A stretch of DNA of 64,000 nt from Strigops habroptila (GCF_004027225.2 NC_044277.2:103781725-103845724), one strand, 5' to 3'; counted from the stretch's first letter, positions 11,131-25,900 are shown. Made by a program: numbers and translations. Notes: generated by a model not told the origin, from the sequence alone.

Positions 11131-12248
11131 GGCTGGTGAGTAGTGCTTGGTCACCCTGACAGTGAAAAGATCTCATTTCCTCAGTGGGAAAAGGATTTTT
11201 GCATGGTCATTTTTGCCAACGATCATCTCTTAAAAATAAAACTGGACCCTACCAAGTGTGGATCAATTTTTTTTCTAGCCTGAGCCAAAGAACTTATTTC
11301 CTTTGTGACTTACCTTTTAATCCACAGACCGTTTATCACAATCCTCCAGACACCTCCAAAGGATCAGGGCAGGGTCTAAATTCACCAATTCCAGACAAAC
11401 AGCAGCTTGCTAGGTACCAATTTCTTACTTCTATACATAACACAGGGCTTCCAAGTCTGCCCACCACCGTATTTCAGGACTGTCACAGCAAAGAACCTAA
11501 CCAGAGTGGAGCTCTTAAGTCAGTATCAGGAAGCACGAAGCTGCCCCAGTCACTATTAGACTCCAACTGCTTGAAGGCACCATCCCAAGAAGCGAACTGA
11601 AATCTCTGCACAGCAAAGGATGAGCAGTTCACGCTTGACTCCACATTCCATTAAAATCGCAAGACTACTGCACATGGCTTGTCTTTAGATCCTATAGGCA
11701 GAAAGAGGCTTGGAGAAGTGGAATAATTTATGTTTCTTACTGGATGAGCCAGCAACAGGAGAAAGGAAACAACCTATGTTGATGAATTAAAATCTTCAGC
11801 TGTTACAGAAAATGCAAGAGCAGTACATGCTGCTTAGTGCTGAGTACATAAAGTCTTGGAAGCTCACACTGCAAATCATCCAGTGAACTTGCACTTGCCT
11901 TTAAGCCCTCCTGAAAAGCCTCACCTCTGCAAGGTAGTGCCTTGATTATCCCAGGACTATCAAGTTGCACATTTCCTCATCCATCCCCTTTAAAGCTTTA
12001 GCAGCTGGCACACCTCAAGCACCAATGCAGCAGCTATTCCAGGCTTGAGACGGATCACCAGAGCATGTGGCCACTATTTTATGAAAAAATGGAATAAATG
12101 GGTTCATTGAGGTTTCTGATAATCCAGAACTTCTACCATGTGCTACAGACCACGCGACAATCGTGTCCGTGATGCAATGCCACAGACTCGGATCATGCAA
12201 CAAGTCATGTGTGCCTCATGATTAGACAATGAAGGATACTACTAAACA

Positions 12249-12292
12249 GATGACCTCCGGTGGCCCCTTCCAACCTCAACCATTCTGAGATG
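12249..12292 (+). mobile_element. CR1 LINE 3' tail fragment
   Basis: About 45 bp with 'tgacctccggtggccccttc' followed by 'caacctcaaccattctgaga', the end of a CR1 element in plus orientation. Confidence 0.75.
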
Positions 12293-13428
12293 CACATTGT
12301 TCCCATGCTCACCAGGTCATTTCTGAATCCTCAGCAATTCATTATCAGTCAAACCCCCCTTGTTCCAGCGTTGCAGGTTCTTGGGAAAATTCAGGTTAAC
12401 AGAAATGAGGGGTTTAGACCATTTGCTACATAATATGAGGGAACGAACCCTTGTACAAGAAATGAAGAGATGGGCCATGCTGAATTTCCATCTTTTAGCA
12501 GAGACTGAAATGCAAAAGCTAATTCTGATCACAAAAATACTGTGAGTTTCCCTTCCATTTTACTCCTGTCAGAAACTAAGTTTTCGAATGGACACAAAAA
12601 TGTTTGAGAAACACTTAATTTAATTAACTGAAATCAGCCTTATTTGGTTTTGTTGTTGTTTTGGATTTTGCTTTAAATACAAAGGAGGTGGACTGCACAT
12701 TTTAAAATATACAGTTGAAGTACTTTGTTTCCAGACTGACAATATTAAAGCTTGTTAAGCCCGTAGTCTAAAAGCCAAGCAAAAACTTGCAACTGGTGAA
12801 GGAAAGCTACCCAGAGCTGAGCTGGGACTCTGACACTTTGCACATTCAGGAGACCACTTGCCTCTACGAGCGCTATCCAGATGCAGAAGAACAGCAATGC
12901 ATGATAAACAACTCACAGCAATTTGTTCAGGACGTGCAATTTATTTTAAATGACATTTTTGTCTTCTTAGCAAGTCTACGCTTGTGACCTGGATAAATCC
13001 ACTCCATCCTGACATCATTCCTAGTTACAAGTCCACGAGAACAGTCTGCAGCGCAGGTGCATGCTGGCCCCTCGGGACAGATCCGCATATCCTTTACTCC
13101 ATGACTCTTAACAGTTACAGAGGAAAAACACAGTGCAGGTTGTCTGAAAACCCAAGCCTTCCCTTCCAAATCAAAGGTGCCACTTGTGTCTCCTTGCCAT
13201 GAACAAAGCACAGCTGAGCCAGTCGGCCAGCCCGGAGCTGTGGTAGCCAAAATGGTTGGGAACACTTGCAACAACTTCCCAAGCAATAGTCAAACAATCC
13301 ATTGGCTCCAAGGATCTCACACCTCCTCTTAAGGTCAGCAGGTGAACATTTTTCACACACACGCAAGAAAAATGATATGGAGTAATCAACAAAAAATTAT
13401 AAACCGAACATTTAAGGTTTGCAGCTAT

Positions 13429-13434
13429 TTTATT
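13429..13434 (-). terminator. RHEB: RHEB poly(A) signal AATAAA
   Basis: AATAAA on the minus strand about 435 nt past the stop codon. It is followed by a GTGTGTGTG stretch (plus-strand CACACACAC near 13354-13364), a typical GU-rich downstream element. Signal and downstream element together make this a convincing polyadenylation site. Confidence 0.75.
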
Positions 13435-13716
13435 TACAAGTATACATTTAACACAAAGAAACACTGATATCCAAGCCTAGTTAATAGTAGTGTAACAATA
13501 TGCATCATTTTGATGATTATTCTAACCAACAAACTACACTGAAAAATTAATGCCAGTAAAATTCTTGGTCATAATATTAAGAAATACAATATATAAATTG
13601 AAAATATGATTGCTTAAAATTTGAAAATGGAAGTGAAGCCATTTGCACAGGAGTCAGAGTTTAACATAATCTGAAGGGAAAGGCTCCAAACCAACTTTTT
13701 ATCTTTCAGGTTAACA

Positions 13717-13783
13717 GAAGAAAAAAAAATAAAATTATAAAAGAAAAAAAAAAAAGGAAAAAAGAAAAAAAAAAAAAAAAGAA
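13717..13783 (+). repeat. A-rich low-complexity tract in RHEB 3' UTR
   Basis: About 67 bases, nearly all A with occasional G, T and C, including a run of 17 A bases at the right end. It is transcribed from the minus strand as a poly-U-like tract. Confidence 0.85.
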
Positions 13784-13867
13784 GCATAGTTTATCCTTAA
13801 AGATAATGGGCAGTTTTGCTTCTTCAGGTAGAATGTATTCCCAGTGTTTTCAGGCTTTGCAGTGGAA

Positions 13868-13960
13868 TTACATTACTGAGCATGAAGACTTCCCTTGTGA
13901 AGCTGCCCCATCGATTTTTTCTGCCTCCAAAATTATCCTCTTAAAAACATCCACGGCAGT
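13868..13960 (-). CDS. RHEB: RHEB exon 8 (C-terminus, CAAX box)
   Basis: Thirty codons plus TAA, residues 155-184, starting TAVDVFKRIILEAEKIDG and ending SSCSVM. CSVM is the farnesylation signal that anchors RHEB to membranes. The acceptor is TTTGCAG. The hypervariable tail is short, as in the family. Confidence 0.97.
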   Translation of the reverse strand, partial: TAVDVFKRIILEAEKIDGAASQGKSSCSVM

Positions 13961-16900
13961 CTGCAAAGAGAGAGCACAACGTTAGTGGGTAAGGAGAAAG
14001 CACCCACCTACTGAAAAGATATGTAACCCCCCAAATGTCAACTGTTTTACAGGCTACACCGGCAGATAAATGCACACGCGACGCTTATTTCCAAAATTTA
14101 AAGAGGGAAAATAAGGTAATTTCAGTTCTGAACGCAACCTTTTGGAAGAAAAGCGTTAACCCCCTATTTCACAGCAATCCTCAACTATTTTCTCTGTCAC
14201 TGCAGGAGGGCAGGTATAACTGAGCCGTACTCACAATGGAGCTAACAACTGTAATTCAGCTTTATTTTAAATAGTGAACTTGCACTGAGTGACTGACAGC
14301 ATTGAAGATGTGATGCCGTGCTGCGCCAGAGAATAAATCAATTCATTTTCTCTAAGTAATCATCAAGATTTCAAGGAATTAGATTTTTCAGCTTTAAACA
14401 CTGACTATGCACAGCCCAGTATGAGCATGACTGATATTCTTGATTCTTTCATCCTACCCATAGGGAAGACCGGTATTAGGCATGGTGCAAAAACATAGGG
14501 GGAAAACACGAGCCAAACTAGCCACTGGCTGGTACTAAGCAATATTCTTTGATAAAGTCCTTCTGACAGAAAGGGGAAGTTTGCCTTAAACAGCTTGAAC
14601 TACAGGATAGCCATTGCTAACATGACCAGGCTCACCCAAACATCCTAGCTTACTGCATGGAACATAAAGGATTATCGAGTTCTTCTGCCAAGTCACAAGC
14701 CATGCATGCACTATGGATCCCTTCACTCCTTCAGAAGGAAGGCAGCAAGTACTCTCAGAGTACAAGCCACTTGTTCTGCTATCAGCTCCACTTGGTCCAC
14801 GCCAAACCTCCCACCTCCACACTGAGCACACAGCAGTTTGGTGAAAAAGGCTCTCCCCTACTGAACCTCCCTGTGATGAAACGAAATGCATGGACTAACA
14901 AAGATGATACTTCCCCAGACGCACACATGCTCATGAGCACAAGTTAAAAATCCTGGAATGGAAAGACACAATTTCCCATAAAAGCAAGTTTAACTGAAGC
15001 AGGGGCACTAAGAAAGGATGTCAGACCACTTGAGTGATTCAGGAGATATTATGGAAGAATTCACCTAAGTGTATTTAGGTTTTTGGTGGGGTTTTGTTTT
15101 CAAGGGTACTGAAAGATGGGGAGAGTATGGTGCCTGGGACATCATGTAGTAAATACCTTACACTGTTAATCCGGGATTAACAGGATTCAGGATTCACTGA
15201 AATTAACAGAATTTCAGGATTCACTCAGTTTTAAGCGCTTCAAAATTGTACACCAGCCTCCATCAGAATATGCAGAAATAACAACATGCAGCATCTGAGA
15301 TCACTGAGAAGTAATTTGAGAAGAATAAACCTATAGCACAGTCAAGGACAATTCTAAAGTGCTTTTCTTTTCTATGATTTTTTGAGCTGAAGATTCACTG
15401 TATGATCAGTACTTCATGTGAATCTTCAACTTGGGAAATGGTCTCCTGATCATCTCAGACATGTCATTTCACATTTATGTAACCTCTACCCATTCGTTTC
15501 ATGAATTCCAAGCATATGCTCCTTAAGGAAAGCATGTTCATTATATAAAAGCAGCCACATTATGAAAGAAGACAAAAAAGGGGGGTTTGTTGGTTTTAAG
15601 CAGCAGGCTGAAGAGCACCCTGTGATTTATGACTATGTGGTCTGACCCGGCAGATGTTATTCCGCCTCCACAAGCTGTAACTCTTAATTGGATCACTTCC
15701 AAACGAATCCCAGTGACTGAAGTAGCCCCACAACAATCTTCAAAAGACTAGACTGAATTTTGACATTTCCCATATTTATACCAATTGCACACAGTACTAT
15801 CTCTGGAACTATTTACCATACTTCATCAGCTGGAAATAAGAGTATTCCTCCATATAACAGAGTTTCCTTGCAACCCCAACAGAACCTGACAGAAGTGGCT
15901 CATTAGTCTAGCAATGATACAACGCATTTCCTGGGCAAATTAGACTCTAGGAAACCATGATCAGGACTGCACTTGCTATCAAACTGGTTCCACTAATGAA
16001 GAGCTTCCCTTAATCAAAACTTGATGATATACTGATTTACAAATAACTGCACCAATGTTTCCTTACTTAGAGTTGACATTTTCAATGGTTTCATTTAAAC
16101 GCACAAGTTCTTTCTAACCTTGATTCGTAGGACCCATTAAAAAAACTCTCCACAATTTATTCTGTCAACCAAGAAGCTGTACACTCTCTGTTGAAGACGT
16201 GCTGTTTAAAACACTAAGATGTAGGAGTTCACAGGGCTTGTTAATTCATTTCACAGAAAACATGTATTCACTGAGAAGGTTTAATCACTGTCCTACAGTT
16301 AACACTTTGGAATTTGTAATTCAGACCAAGTATGCTGATGAATTTTAGAATGAGCCTTTAAACAACGCAGGAAGCTGTGTTTTGTGACAAGGAATAAAGA
16401 ACGCAGCCAGATTTCATATGCATCTGTCTCCATATGGTCCAATTACAGAATGTGGGTCACACCTAGCCTGCAGAAAGCCATCTGCCTTTTTTCTACCTTT
16501 CTCCCCTGTGGAAAAAAATAGATATCAGCCTGGGCAACACATGCTGCCTAGAAAGCTTAGCACCATGCAAGAGACACCAGAGACTCGATTGCTTCTGCAG
16601 ATGTGCCCCTTGGTGCGAGCAGGACACACAGCTCAGGAGGTGCAATTCTCTTTGTCAGGAAAAGAGTTGGGAACATGCTGCCAGGAGCCAGCGCAGGAAG
16701 GTGCAAACACCCAAATCCAGCTCACAGCCGCTGGAGTCATCCTTTGGTATGCTGTATTTCTCAACTATGCAGCTGTTTTAGTATTATTTCAAAGAGGAAA
16801 CTCTCCAGTGCTCATACTACTAGTTTATCTTGGCACAGAACTGGGCAAAGGAACTTGAACAATAGTTAGGTAAAGGAAGAGAGATTTTTTTCACCCCATC

Positions 16901-19900
16901 CTTTGCCAGTCCAAGCACACTCTCAGGTAAACATATCAGACCCCTAGAGAGGGGCTAAGATTCCAAACTCCTCTGAAGCATTTACTGAGCACTGCATCTT
17001 CTGAGCTTAAAGATGAAGTTGCTCTTGAAAAAGAAGCAATGCCCAAGCAATTGCTTTTTAAGAGTGCTCCGTTTTGCTACTTCCTTGCTCCTTCTAAAAC
17101 GAGTTTATCTAATGAATTTTATGTAACTGGATGAACACAATTTGGCTGCTTGTTACTCCCTAAATTCTTCCAGTAAAAGCTGGCTCCCAGCTTTAACTGG
17201 GTTTAAGACCAATTTGGATTCTGGTTGTATTTCAAACAGTTACCACTTTATTGTACTGGGATTAAAACAAAGCACTATACTACAGCTTAGGTGAAACAAA
17301 GTAGGGAATTTCACAAGAAAGTCTCAAAGCTCCTGAAGTTAGCCAAAGCAGTTCAACTTATCTGGTATGTTTATAATATCTGGTAATAATTAAGCAGCTT
17401 GAGAAGATATGACAATAACAGCCCTGCAGTAACCTAAAAGAGGTCTTTTCCATTAAGTCTCAGAATTGCCTTCTCAAAGCCCTAGATTTCCCTAGATGAC
17501 TGACGTACTTCTGATACACAGGCTCTTCCAAAAGTCCTACCAGGTCACCCTTGTCTGGAGGAACTGATGCATAGCCTCAAATATATGTGACCTTGAGAAC
17601 TCTTGCCAGCCACTACCATTTATCATCACTGCAGGTTTGATCTTTGTGTCTCTCGCTTTCCATCTATTCACAGTTATACCGTTTCTGGAATGTGGTATCT
17701 TTTGATAACTCCTGGCAGAATAGGTCTATAGAACTATTTTAATTACCCAACATAGTGGGGCTATGCCTTCTAGGACTCTCACAGATGCTCCAAAAAGGAC
17801 TTCGCCCCCCAAAGCAGGAAGGGAGAAGAGGGGGAAAGGAGAGGAACGGAGCCTTTGCTATCAGAACCTGTTATAGGGAATATCTCCTTTGGTTTCAACA
17901 GTGCCTTGCAAACAGAGCTGTTATAAAGGACAGACCACATAGCTAATTGAGTTTGGTCTAACTCCTGTAGCAAGAAGACCTACTCTCCTGGCTGCTGCAA
18001 AGAACATCATGTACCAAACCAGTTTCAGACCAGCATACAAGAAATCGTCATACTAATTGCTCAACATCCACCAAATACAGATGGTTAGGTTTCAGAGAGA
18101 AAGGATTAACAGACTTCCCCCAGTCAAGAAGGTTTGAGCTCTCTGCTGAAGTTCTTAAGCTCTAAATTCCCAATCCAGTCCAGCTCATCCCTTTAAGCAT
18201 CAAATTAGCTTTCTGTAAAGCAAACAATCTAAAGCTCTTTTGGAAAGAGTTTAGGCTTAATCTTGATAGGCAAGTTAGATTTGCTGTACCAAGACAGTAC
18301 AGGCATGATTTGGATGAACCTCCAAGCAACAAATGCTGATGGATTTCTTTTCCCAGTAATGTTGACTTACATAAGGTGAACATTCAGTACCAGGAGAATG
18401 ACAACATGCCTTGTTACCTCTGCTAGATATGAATTGCCATGCTGTTACACACTGCAAGCATGTGCCAAAAGAGAGAGAGTATAGGTAAAGCTTTGCCTAA
18501 TCCACGAGCACTGTCATTTGAAGGGGGAGGGGGTGAGGGGTGGAAAATCCGATGCTTTTAGCTGGTTTATTCTTTACACTGTAAATGTAGTTTCCTTGGC
18601 CATGCATTGCAACCTCTCCAGCAGTACAGAGAAAACAGTAAGAAATTTCACGCTTTCAGCATGCCCAATTTTAACAAGGTTAATGCATGTCATAGCCAAA
18701 ACCAGAAGCACTGATAAACTAACTCAAAGCAGTCCATATCTGGAGATGAAATTAATAAATAAATAAAAAATTCCAAGCTTTTCTTCCACAGAAAATCCAA
18801 CTTTACTCAAGTAACTTGTAGAACTGTTGACAGAGACATTAGGCAAAATCTATTTGTTTTGCTTTTAGGGACAGGGGATAGGGAAAGAAAGGCTACTTAA
18901 ACAGGTCCAGTCCTAGCTATAGGATTATCCTTGCGATGGTGCTTATGTTATTGAGGAGGCCAGGGAAGGATGTGATATGCAACCATGTATGCGTTTCTTC
19001 TACACAAGGACTCATTTGTTTAAAACTAGCCTGACAGCATCCTTTTGACCTTATCATATGTCTATATTTTCAAAAAGCAAGAAAAACCAAATTCAAATAC
19101 TGGAACATATTTAGGAGGCATTTTAAAGGAAGTTAGGTACAGCAACAAGAATAAGACGTTATTTAACACGTAATTAAACTCTTTCTGCGACAGGAAACCA
19201 ACAAATGCAAATGTGTGCGAGTTACATTGTATCAGATTGTGCAACTTTGCTACAGCTATACCACAGCAGTGTCTGAAAGCTTCTGCTGTATTCCAACATT
19301 TTTCTGTTTGCCCCCAGACCCACAAAATGATTATTCCCCACATTAGAGACCCAGCCTTGTCCAGCATCTTGAAACGCAAGATTTGCCCCCTTAAACCAAC
19401 ATACTCCTTTGCAACTGCAATGACCTCCTAGTTAAGGTAACTGCAGCAGATCACAGACCCTGTTCTACCCACCACGTGGATTCGAGTTTTAGTTTGTCAT
19501 GAAGTGTTCTGCTGTGTTCAGTGAAGCTTAACTTTCAGTTCTTCGCTTCCTCCTTCCATTTACAGTTGCATGGGAAAACTTGATACATAAACCTGAATGC
19601 AGAATGAATTGTTTCTAACCATCTGCACAAAAGTAGACTACATGCAAATATTTTAGCTGCCTTTATTAAGTGAAACTATGAGTCATTCTATTACATCGCT
19701 ATTAGAATAAAGTGAATCTTAAATCCGTTACCTGATTTTCTTTAGCAGACGATTCCAAGAAAGCTGCATTCCAGGATTCTGCTAAAGCTTTCCCTTCTTC
19801 ATAGCTGATCACCCTGACCAAAAGAAAGAAAACGCATGTTTCTTTGTAACTTGCAGAAGAATTGTAATTTGATATGTCAGGAAAGACCTCAGAGTACTGA

Positions 19901-22900
19901 AGCACATAAATGCATGTAATAGGAATGTTTTGTGAAGTCTGATCCAGAGCATTTGCTTTTGGCTGCTGTCAAATACACTAGCGGGCCAGGTAAAACTGCT
20001 ATGCAACCCAGAAGAGCAGTTCTCTCAAAGTACTGCTTTGTTTTCATAATCTGTAATATCCTCTGGTATTTTACAGTTGTGAAAAATACACTTCTGTCAC
20101 TTCTTTTGAAAAAAAGTGTTAAATGACCATCCCTGGAACCTTATAGCAAAAGTCAACATTACGACAGAAGTTCATGGCTCCTAGTTCACATTCTGGACAC
20201 AATTCCTTTGCCAGTAGCTTATTTTAACCTACAATTTGATTTTACGTTACAGAAAGCCAAGAACAAAACTAGCGCATTGCAGCCACAGGAATGCCGGCTG
20301 CTGTCTTGCATTTTGCACATACTGGAGTTCACATACCGTTCCATATGCAGGTCTTTTTTATTTCCAACCAGCATAATAGGTATTCTGTGAAAGAAAGTTC
20401 AGAACTTCAGAACAGTTACAGTATACTGAAAAAAGCACTAGTAACATGCCTGCAATGAAATGAGATGAAAGTGTCACTACTTACTGGACTTTTCCCACCA
20501 TATCCAATAACTTGCCATGGATAACTTTTATCACTTCAAAACTGCAAAATAAAGGGATGAAGTCACACATGCACTCCAATGTTTATCCTTAATACCCAAT
20601 ACACAAGCAATTAAATGCATATGTAGGCTGCTGTGTTTAAAACTTACTCTATGTATAGAGGCAGAACTTACAAAGATGCTGAAAGCCTTACTGATTTGGG
20701 TACAACAGACAAAATGGTCCCAGAAGCAGTAAAGATAAGCCTATGCATACCATTATAGCCTCCCCAGTTACCGTAGTTGCAGAAATAAAATTACCCAGGA
20801 CCAATGCATCTAACACAGAATCACTAAAAGACCCTCCCCACCTCTGATCTGGTTTTTATCTGCAGTAAGAAATTTAACTGCTAGAGTCCAACAATCCTGG
20901 ATGAGCATGTTAAATTAAAGCAGTTTCAAAGCAAAAGTATTAACATGCTCTATCTTGAAAGAATACATTATTTTTTTCAAGAACATTTAGTTCATACAGA
21001 ATTCTTTAGTTCTATTTATGTGAAAGCCAAAGGAAGCCTAAATTCTACTTTCCTATGGAAAGTGAGTCAACTGATCTGCAAGATGATGTCTCAACAGTGG
21101 TTATTCAAATACTTGTCTGTTCACCTACCATGCACGTGAAGTTTGGATGACAGGAGATAAGAAGCAGTACTGTGAAATACCAAGAAGTCAAAAACCTCAC
21201 CTACAAAATCCACTGCATTTGACATTTAGTACTTTTGAGAACAAGCTATAAATGGGGCTGAAGAACAGATGTTGTGCTCCTCTAGTTACATTATGGAAAA
21301 AAAGCTGGTACATGAAGTGCACAATTCAGATTTAAGAGAGAAGCACAAGCTCAAAGACAAGACACACAAATCGACAACAAAAAAGCGGCCGAAACTTTTT
21401 CAGCTCCCAAGGTCGTTAGCTACATGCAGTGTCTTGACTGCACTGCATTTCAATCAGAACTGAAACTCTTAAAAATAGAGCAGCACTCAAACATACTTCC
21501 AACTCAGAGCTCTCAAAGAACTGGTGCCTAAACCCACTATTCAAGCTATTTGAATCATTAAAACTCATTTCTGGAACAATAAAGGTTACCACATTTAAGG
21601 ATTTTCTGTCAAGTAGGTCAATTTGTCTGGACTTCAGCAATAACTTCTGAGACTAAGTAGAACACAACACTTCTCCATGTTCAGCTAATAATTTTAGTAT
21701 ATCCTATCAAGAAAACGAGTTCTTTGCAAACAAAAGCGTAACTTAGTCTGGCACAACTTACTACTAGTAACTCCAGTATGATACTACAGATTACATAAAA
21801 ATGTGGAATCAATGAAAGGACTTCAGGGTTACAAAGAGCTTATGCTGAAAAGGTAGTAGTGAAAACTCTGGTCTTGAGAACTTGTCTTGGACTTTCATTC
21901 TTAATTATTTCAAAAATAAAACATTAAATGGAGCTTGGTTGTGATGAAGTTGAGAAGTCCTGCTACACACAGAACTAAGTGACCCTACAGACTCCAAGAA
22001 TTAAAAAAAAACGCTAAAGAAAAAAATCCTGCTACAAACCACAGAACTGTTTCTCAGTCTGAAGCAACAGGAAAGATCCAGCATACTAGCCACAGCATAA
22101 CTGCATCACTAACACAGTACAATTGCTGTTTCCTTTCCACTAAGTGTGTTGTTTCCAACATAGCCAGAAACCCACCATGCCATGGCACAGGACCCTGGCG
22201 AGTCTTCACTTGAGGTTGCAGCACACAATGCTGCGAAGTGTTCTTGTTCAACTTGAGGTATTCATTTCCCAATTCTGTGTACCTGTCTGCTTACTTAGGA
22301 TAGGTCATGAGCTCCGTTTTCAGTAAAAATGCTAACAAATAAGACAACTGACCTCTGTTAACAGATCACGGTGGAAACCGGAAGAGAAGTGCTATTTAAA
22401 CTTAAACACAATTCTGACACAGAAACGAGTTGCTAAGAGCTGCCAGGAATGTAATTGGCTTCACCAGATCAATTTAATGTTCTAAAAAGCTTTCCAAATT
22501 ACTAACACTAGAACAAGCAGGGACACTCTTTAAGACAGGTATTTACCAATCCAAAAAGAGCATCATCACATCAAGTTGTGAAACCGCAAGAAATTTGGAG
22601 ACCATAAGAGGTCCTTTCCAGTTCTGTCAAGCAAATAAGGTTACAGCAAACAGCTCAATGTATGAAATACAACAAAAAAATAGCTGTCAAAAAAAGTGTG
22701 TTACACAAAATCATGGAACCTAGCAAGATTAAAAAAATGCGATTTAATTAAGCTGAACTAGAGCAAAAGCCTTCCAGTAACCTTGCTGCTGAGAGCCTGG
22801 AAACATGAAAAATGTAGGGCATTAGCTTTTACTGAAGTCCCATTTAAACTTCCAAGAGAAGGTTAGCAGCGAAGATGAAAATTTTAAAAGGGCAGTTCTA

Positions 22901-25900
22901 TTAAGTTTGCTGTCAAAGCTCCCAAAGCTCCTGCATCAATAGTCAGATCAATATACACACTTTGACAGAAGACAAGGCAGAGGGTGATTGTAATCTGATT
23001 GCCTAGGCAAGCCATCAAAGCTACCACAGTATTATATAAGATCCTTCTTATTGCCTAAACACTTGTCTTAATACAGAAGATTTTTGTCCTCACAGTACCA
23101 CTTAAAATGAGCAGTTTTCTGTTCACTTTATTAGACAATCCTCCACTCCTAAAGTGAGAATACTAACTCCTATTTCATACAAGTTACTTGGCACTCGTAA
23201 AAAGCTGATCAGCTTCTTTGCATGTAGAAGGGAAGCATCGACTTCTCTTCCACTTGATGAGAGTTGAAGGTTTTATTCATTTTACTCGAAGAAAAAATGA
23301 AGAAAATAAGATTTCTTTGGCTACAGGAAAGATGCTGTACAATATTAGAAAATTGAGATCTATTCAAGAATGACCAGTACTTAAAGCAAGAGGACCAGAG
23401 GAAGGGACAAAGTAACCAAAGATGACAATGCCTTATGAAGGCTGAGATGCATCTTAGGAAAATGACTCCAGCTACAATGGACTTTGTTCTCAAGTCAGAA
23501 TGGATGGCTAACAGCAAGGACAAAATAGATACTCTGGGAAAATTTTCAAATAAGATTATCTACTGCAGCATGTCACGGGTGAGTCTATAGGCCAAAAGTC
23601 ACATATTGCTATTTATATGAAAATTTCAGATGATTAACCAGAATGATCCAAGACAAGAAGTCAAAGAAATCTCAGTACTGTAATAAGCTACAAGGCTGAG
23701 GGATTGACTTAGCAACTAATTGGATACTTCACATAAATGTACAGTGCCCTTTAGGTTCATATTTAAGTCTGCCTTTGTATCTGATGCTAGAGCTATGAAT
23801 CCTACTTATTCTTGAAACTATTCTTTGTACTTTTACTTGCACCTCAAAACAACATAGTTCAGCACTGTCTCATTTCTCACATTGTACCTTGCATATTAGC
23901 CTGCAAAGTGTCTGTGACATTTGGATTTGAGGGCAAATTTCTGAAAACACATTAATTTTATTTTCCATTGTATTTCTAAGGGAAAGAGAGATTAAATGCA
24001 TTAAACACATGCAAAGAAAATACAGCAAAGGCAGGAGATGAACCCAGAAGATATCTGGTTAACATGTGAACCAGAAGAACACAACAGACTTTATTACCTC
24101 TTTATTGACGTGACTGAATAAACAAGAATGTAGCCATTGATGTCTATGGAGTACGTCTGAGGAAATATGGAGTATTCATCCTGTAGAAGGAATATTACAT
24201 TTAAAATTACTTACTGCCACAGTTCAGAACTTGATGCTAGCAGATCACCATCAGGTAAGTTGCTCATATTTGTAAGACATGACATGCAAGGCCATTTGGT
24301 ATAGGCATACTTTCAGAATTAAGTTTTTTCATCATAATGTCAGATGCTGACTCTTTACCAAATTAAGAGAAAGCTGACTCAGACTGTTTACACTAATCTA
24401 CAGCTTTTTTGGTTTATTCCCTCTAAGACTATGGATTAGCTAAAGCTATTCTCAATCCTTTTATCCTGCTTAATTATCAGTTTGAATTAGTACAAAACAT
24501 CCACTCTGTCCTACCACTAATTAGCAATTATGCCTCTTATCTTGCTGCTGATACGTTTCAGATTCCTAATTTCAGCAGCTGACAACAGGATCTAGCAGTT
24601 CAGAATTTCAAGCAACACTGATCATGTTTAAATTACCTAAGGGATCTGTTAGGAAGCAAATAACTGTGGCTCACTAACTAATGCTTATCAACTACAAGAT
24701 GCAAGAAATACAGTTATTAGTTGCTTTATGACAGCTAGAAGTTTACATGACAAGTGTTTAATTAAAAAACCCAAACAAAACACCACAAACAATCACTGAA
24801 TTTATTATCCCAGTAGGAAAGGAACTGACTAAATAGGCAAATGAAACAGACTGATGTACTGCAGGTAATACAACAGAAATACTATGACTCCCATACTGAA
24901 AATCTAAATTGTTCTAATAGATATTCCCAGGAAACATTTCCATTTTGACAAGAGCCACACTTCTTAATACGCAAGTTCCCAGATTTTTCAACCTATGCTT
25001 AAGACGACAAAACCTCTCTGCATATTGTCATGACTGAACAGATGGAGCAACACAATCACACCGCTTAAATCTTGACAGCCAAAAGGAATCATACTTCCCT
25101 AACTGGTAAATGAGGAGAAACCCTCTATAAATCAATTTCTATAAATCAATTTCAGCCAAAAAAGTTTGAAAGAATAACACTTGACAAAAGACACCCTTAT
25201 TTGCCTTTACTGGTACACACTGAGGGCAGCCCTCCCCCCGTCTTCACTGAAATGCCAAACTGTCACTTCAGTTGGCTGTGTAATTGCAAAGTCAATACAG
25301 AAGGATATGAGTTGGTTTCCGTGTAAAACAGATGAAAGTGCAACTCTGCAGTTGTTTGACTTTACCCAGAATTTCTCAGGATTGCCCCAGCTGGAATTTG
25401 GTGTTAGGTAATGTTTCCTTTTGCACTATTCTTCTGTGATCCTGTACCAAGACTCCTGTTTAACTGAACTACACAAACCAGATAACCATGAAAGGTAAAG
25501 AGACACAGGACAGAGGAGGAGTACCAAGAAAGAAAGTGCCATAGCCTCAACTGTTTCCAATTCGTTAATTTTTTAGCTTGTTAGGAGAAGGAAGAAAAGC
25601 TGCTATGCTTCCTGGAACTTGTGGATCAAAAAGAACTTTGCCATGAGATAAAACAATGCAGCTATAACTTTTTAAGTTATAGCTTTTTAAGCCATAGCCA
25701 AGTTTTCAAGTATGTACCAAACCTACAATATAATCCTTACTATGCTGCATACACATGCAGACTCCCTATGGATCATTAAGCAAGACAGACTTGAGACAGA
25801 AATCTGTCCAAGCCACGCCTTCCATAACGCAACATCATCTCTCCCCTCTAACCCTGTGAGCCAGAACTCAAAAGTTCAAGTTCTTCCTAGGAAGGATCAA

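Larger units (their letters stand above)
4790..13404. other. Intergenic DNA between CRYGN and RHEB
   Basis: About 8.6 kb between the CRYGN promoter and the RHEB poly(A) site. It holds four CR1 fragments (8849, 9351, 10999, 12249), an A15 run directly followed by G7 at 6822-6843, and otherwise unique sequence. Open frames here are short, lack family resemblance and have no splice context. I recognise no gene. Confidence 0.7.
13410..13867 (-). other. RHEB: RHEB 3' UTR
   Basis: The 3' UTR runs from the base after the TAA stop (13868-13870) to the inferred cleavage site near 13410, about 460 nt. It includes a stretch at 13717-13783 that is almost all A on the plus strand and therefore U-rich in the mRNA, a type of sequence bound by ELAV/HuR-type proteins. 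The end is set by the AATAAA at 13429-13434 and GU-rich sequence just beyond. Longer alternative 3' ends cannot be excluded. Confidence 0.75.

Noticed and set aside
16418-16858. 146-codon plus-strand frame in RHEB intron 7
   Set aside because: Antisense, intronic, no domain, no conservation evidence available.
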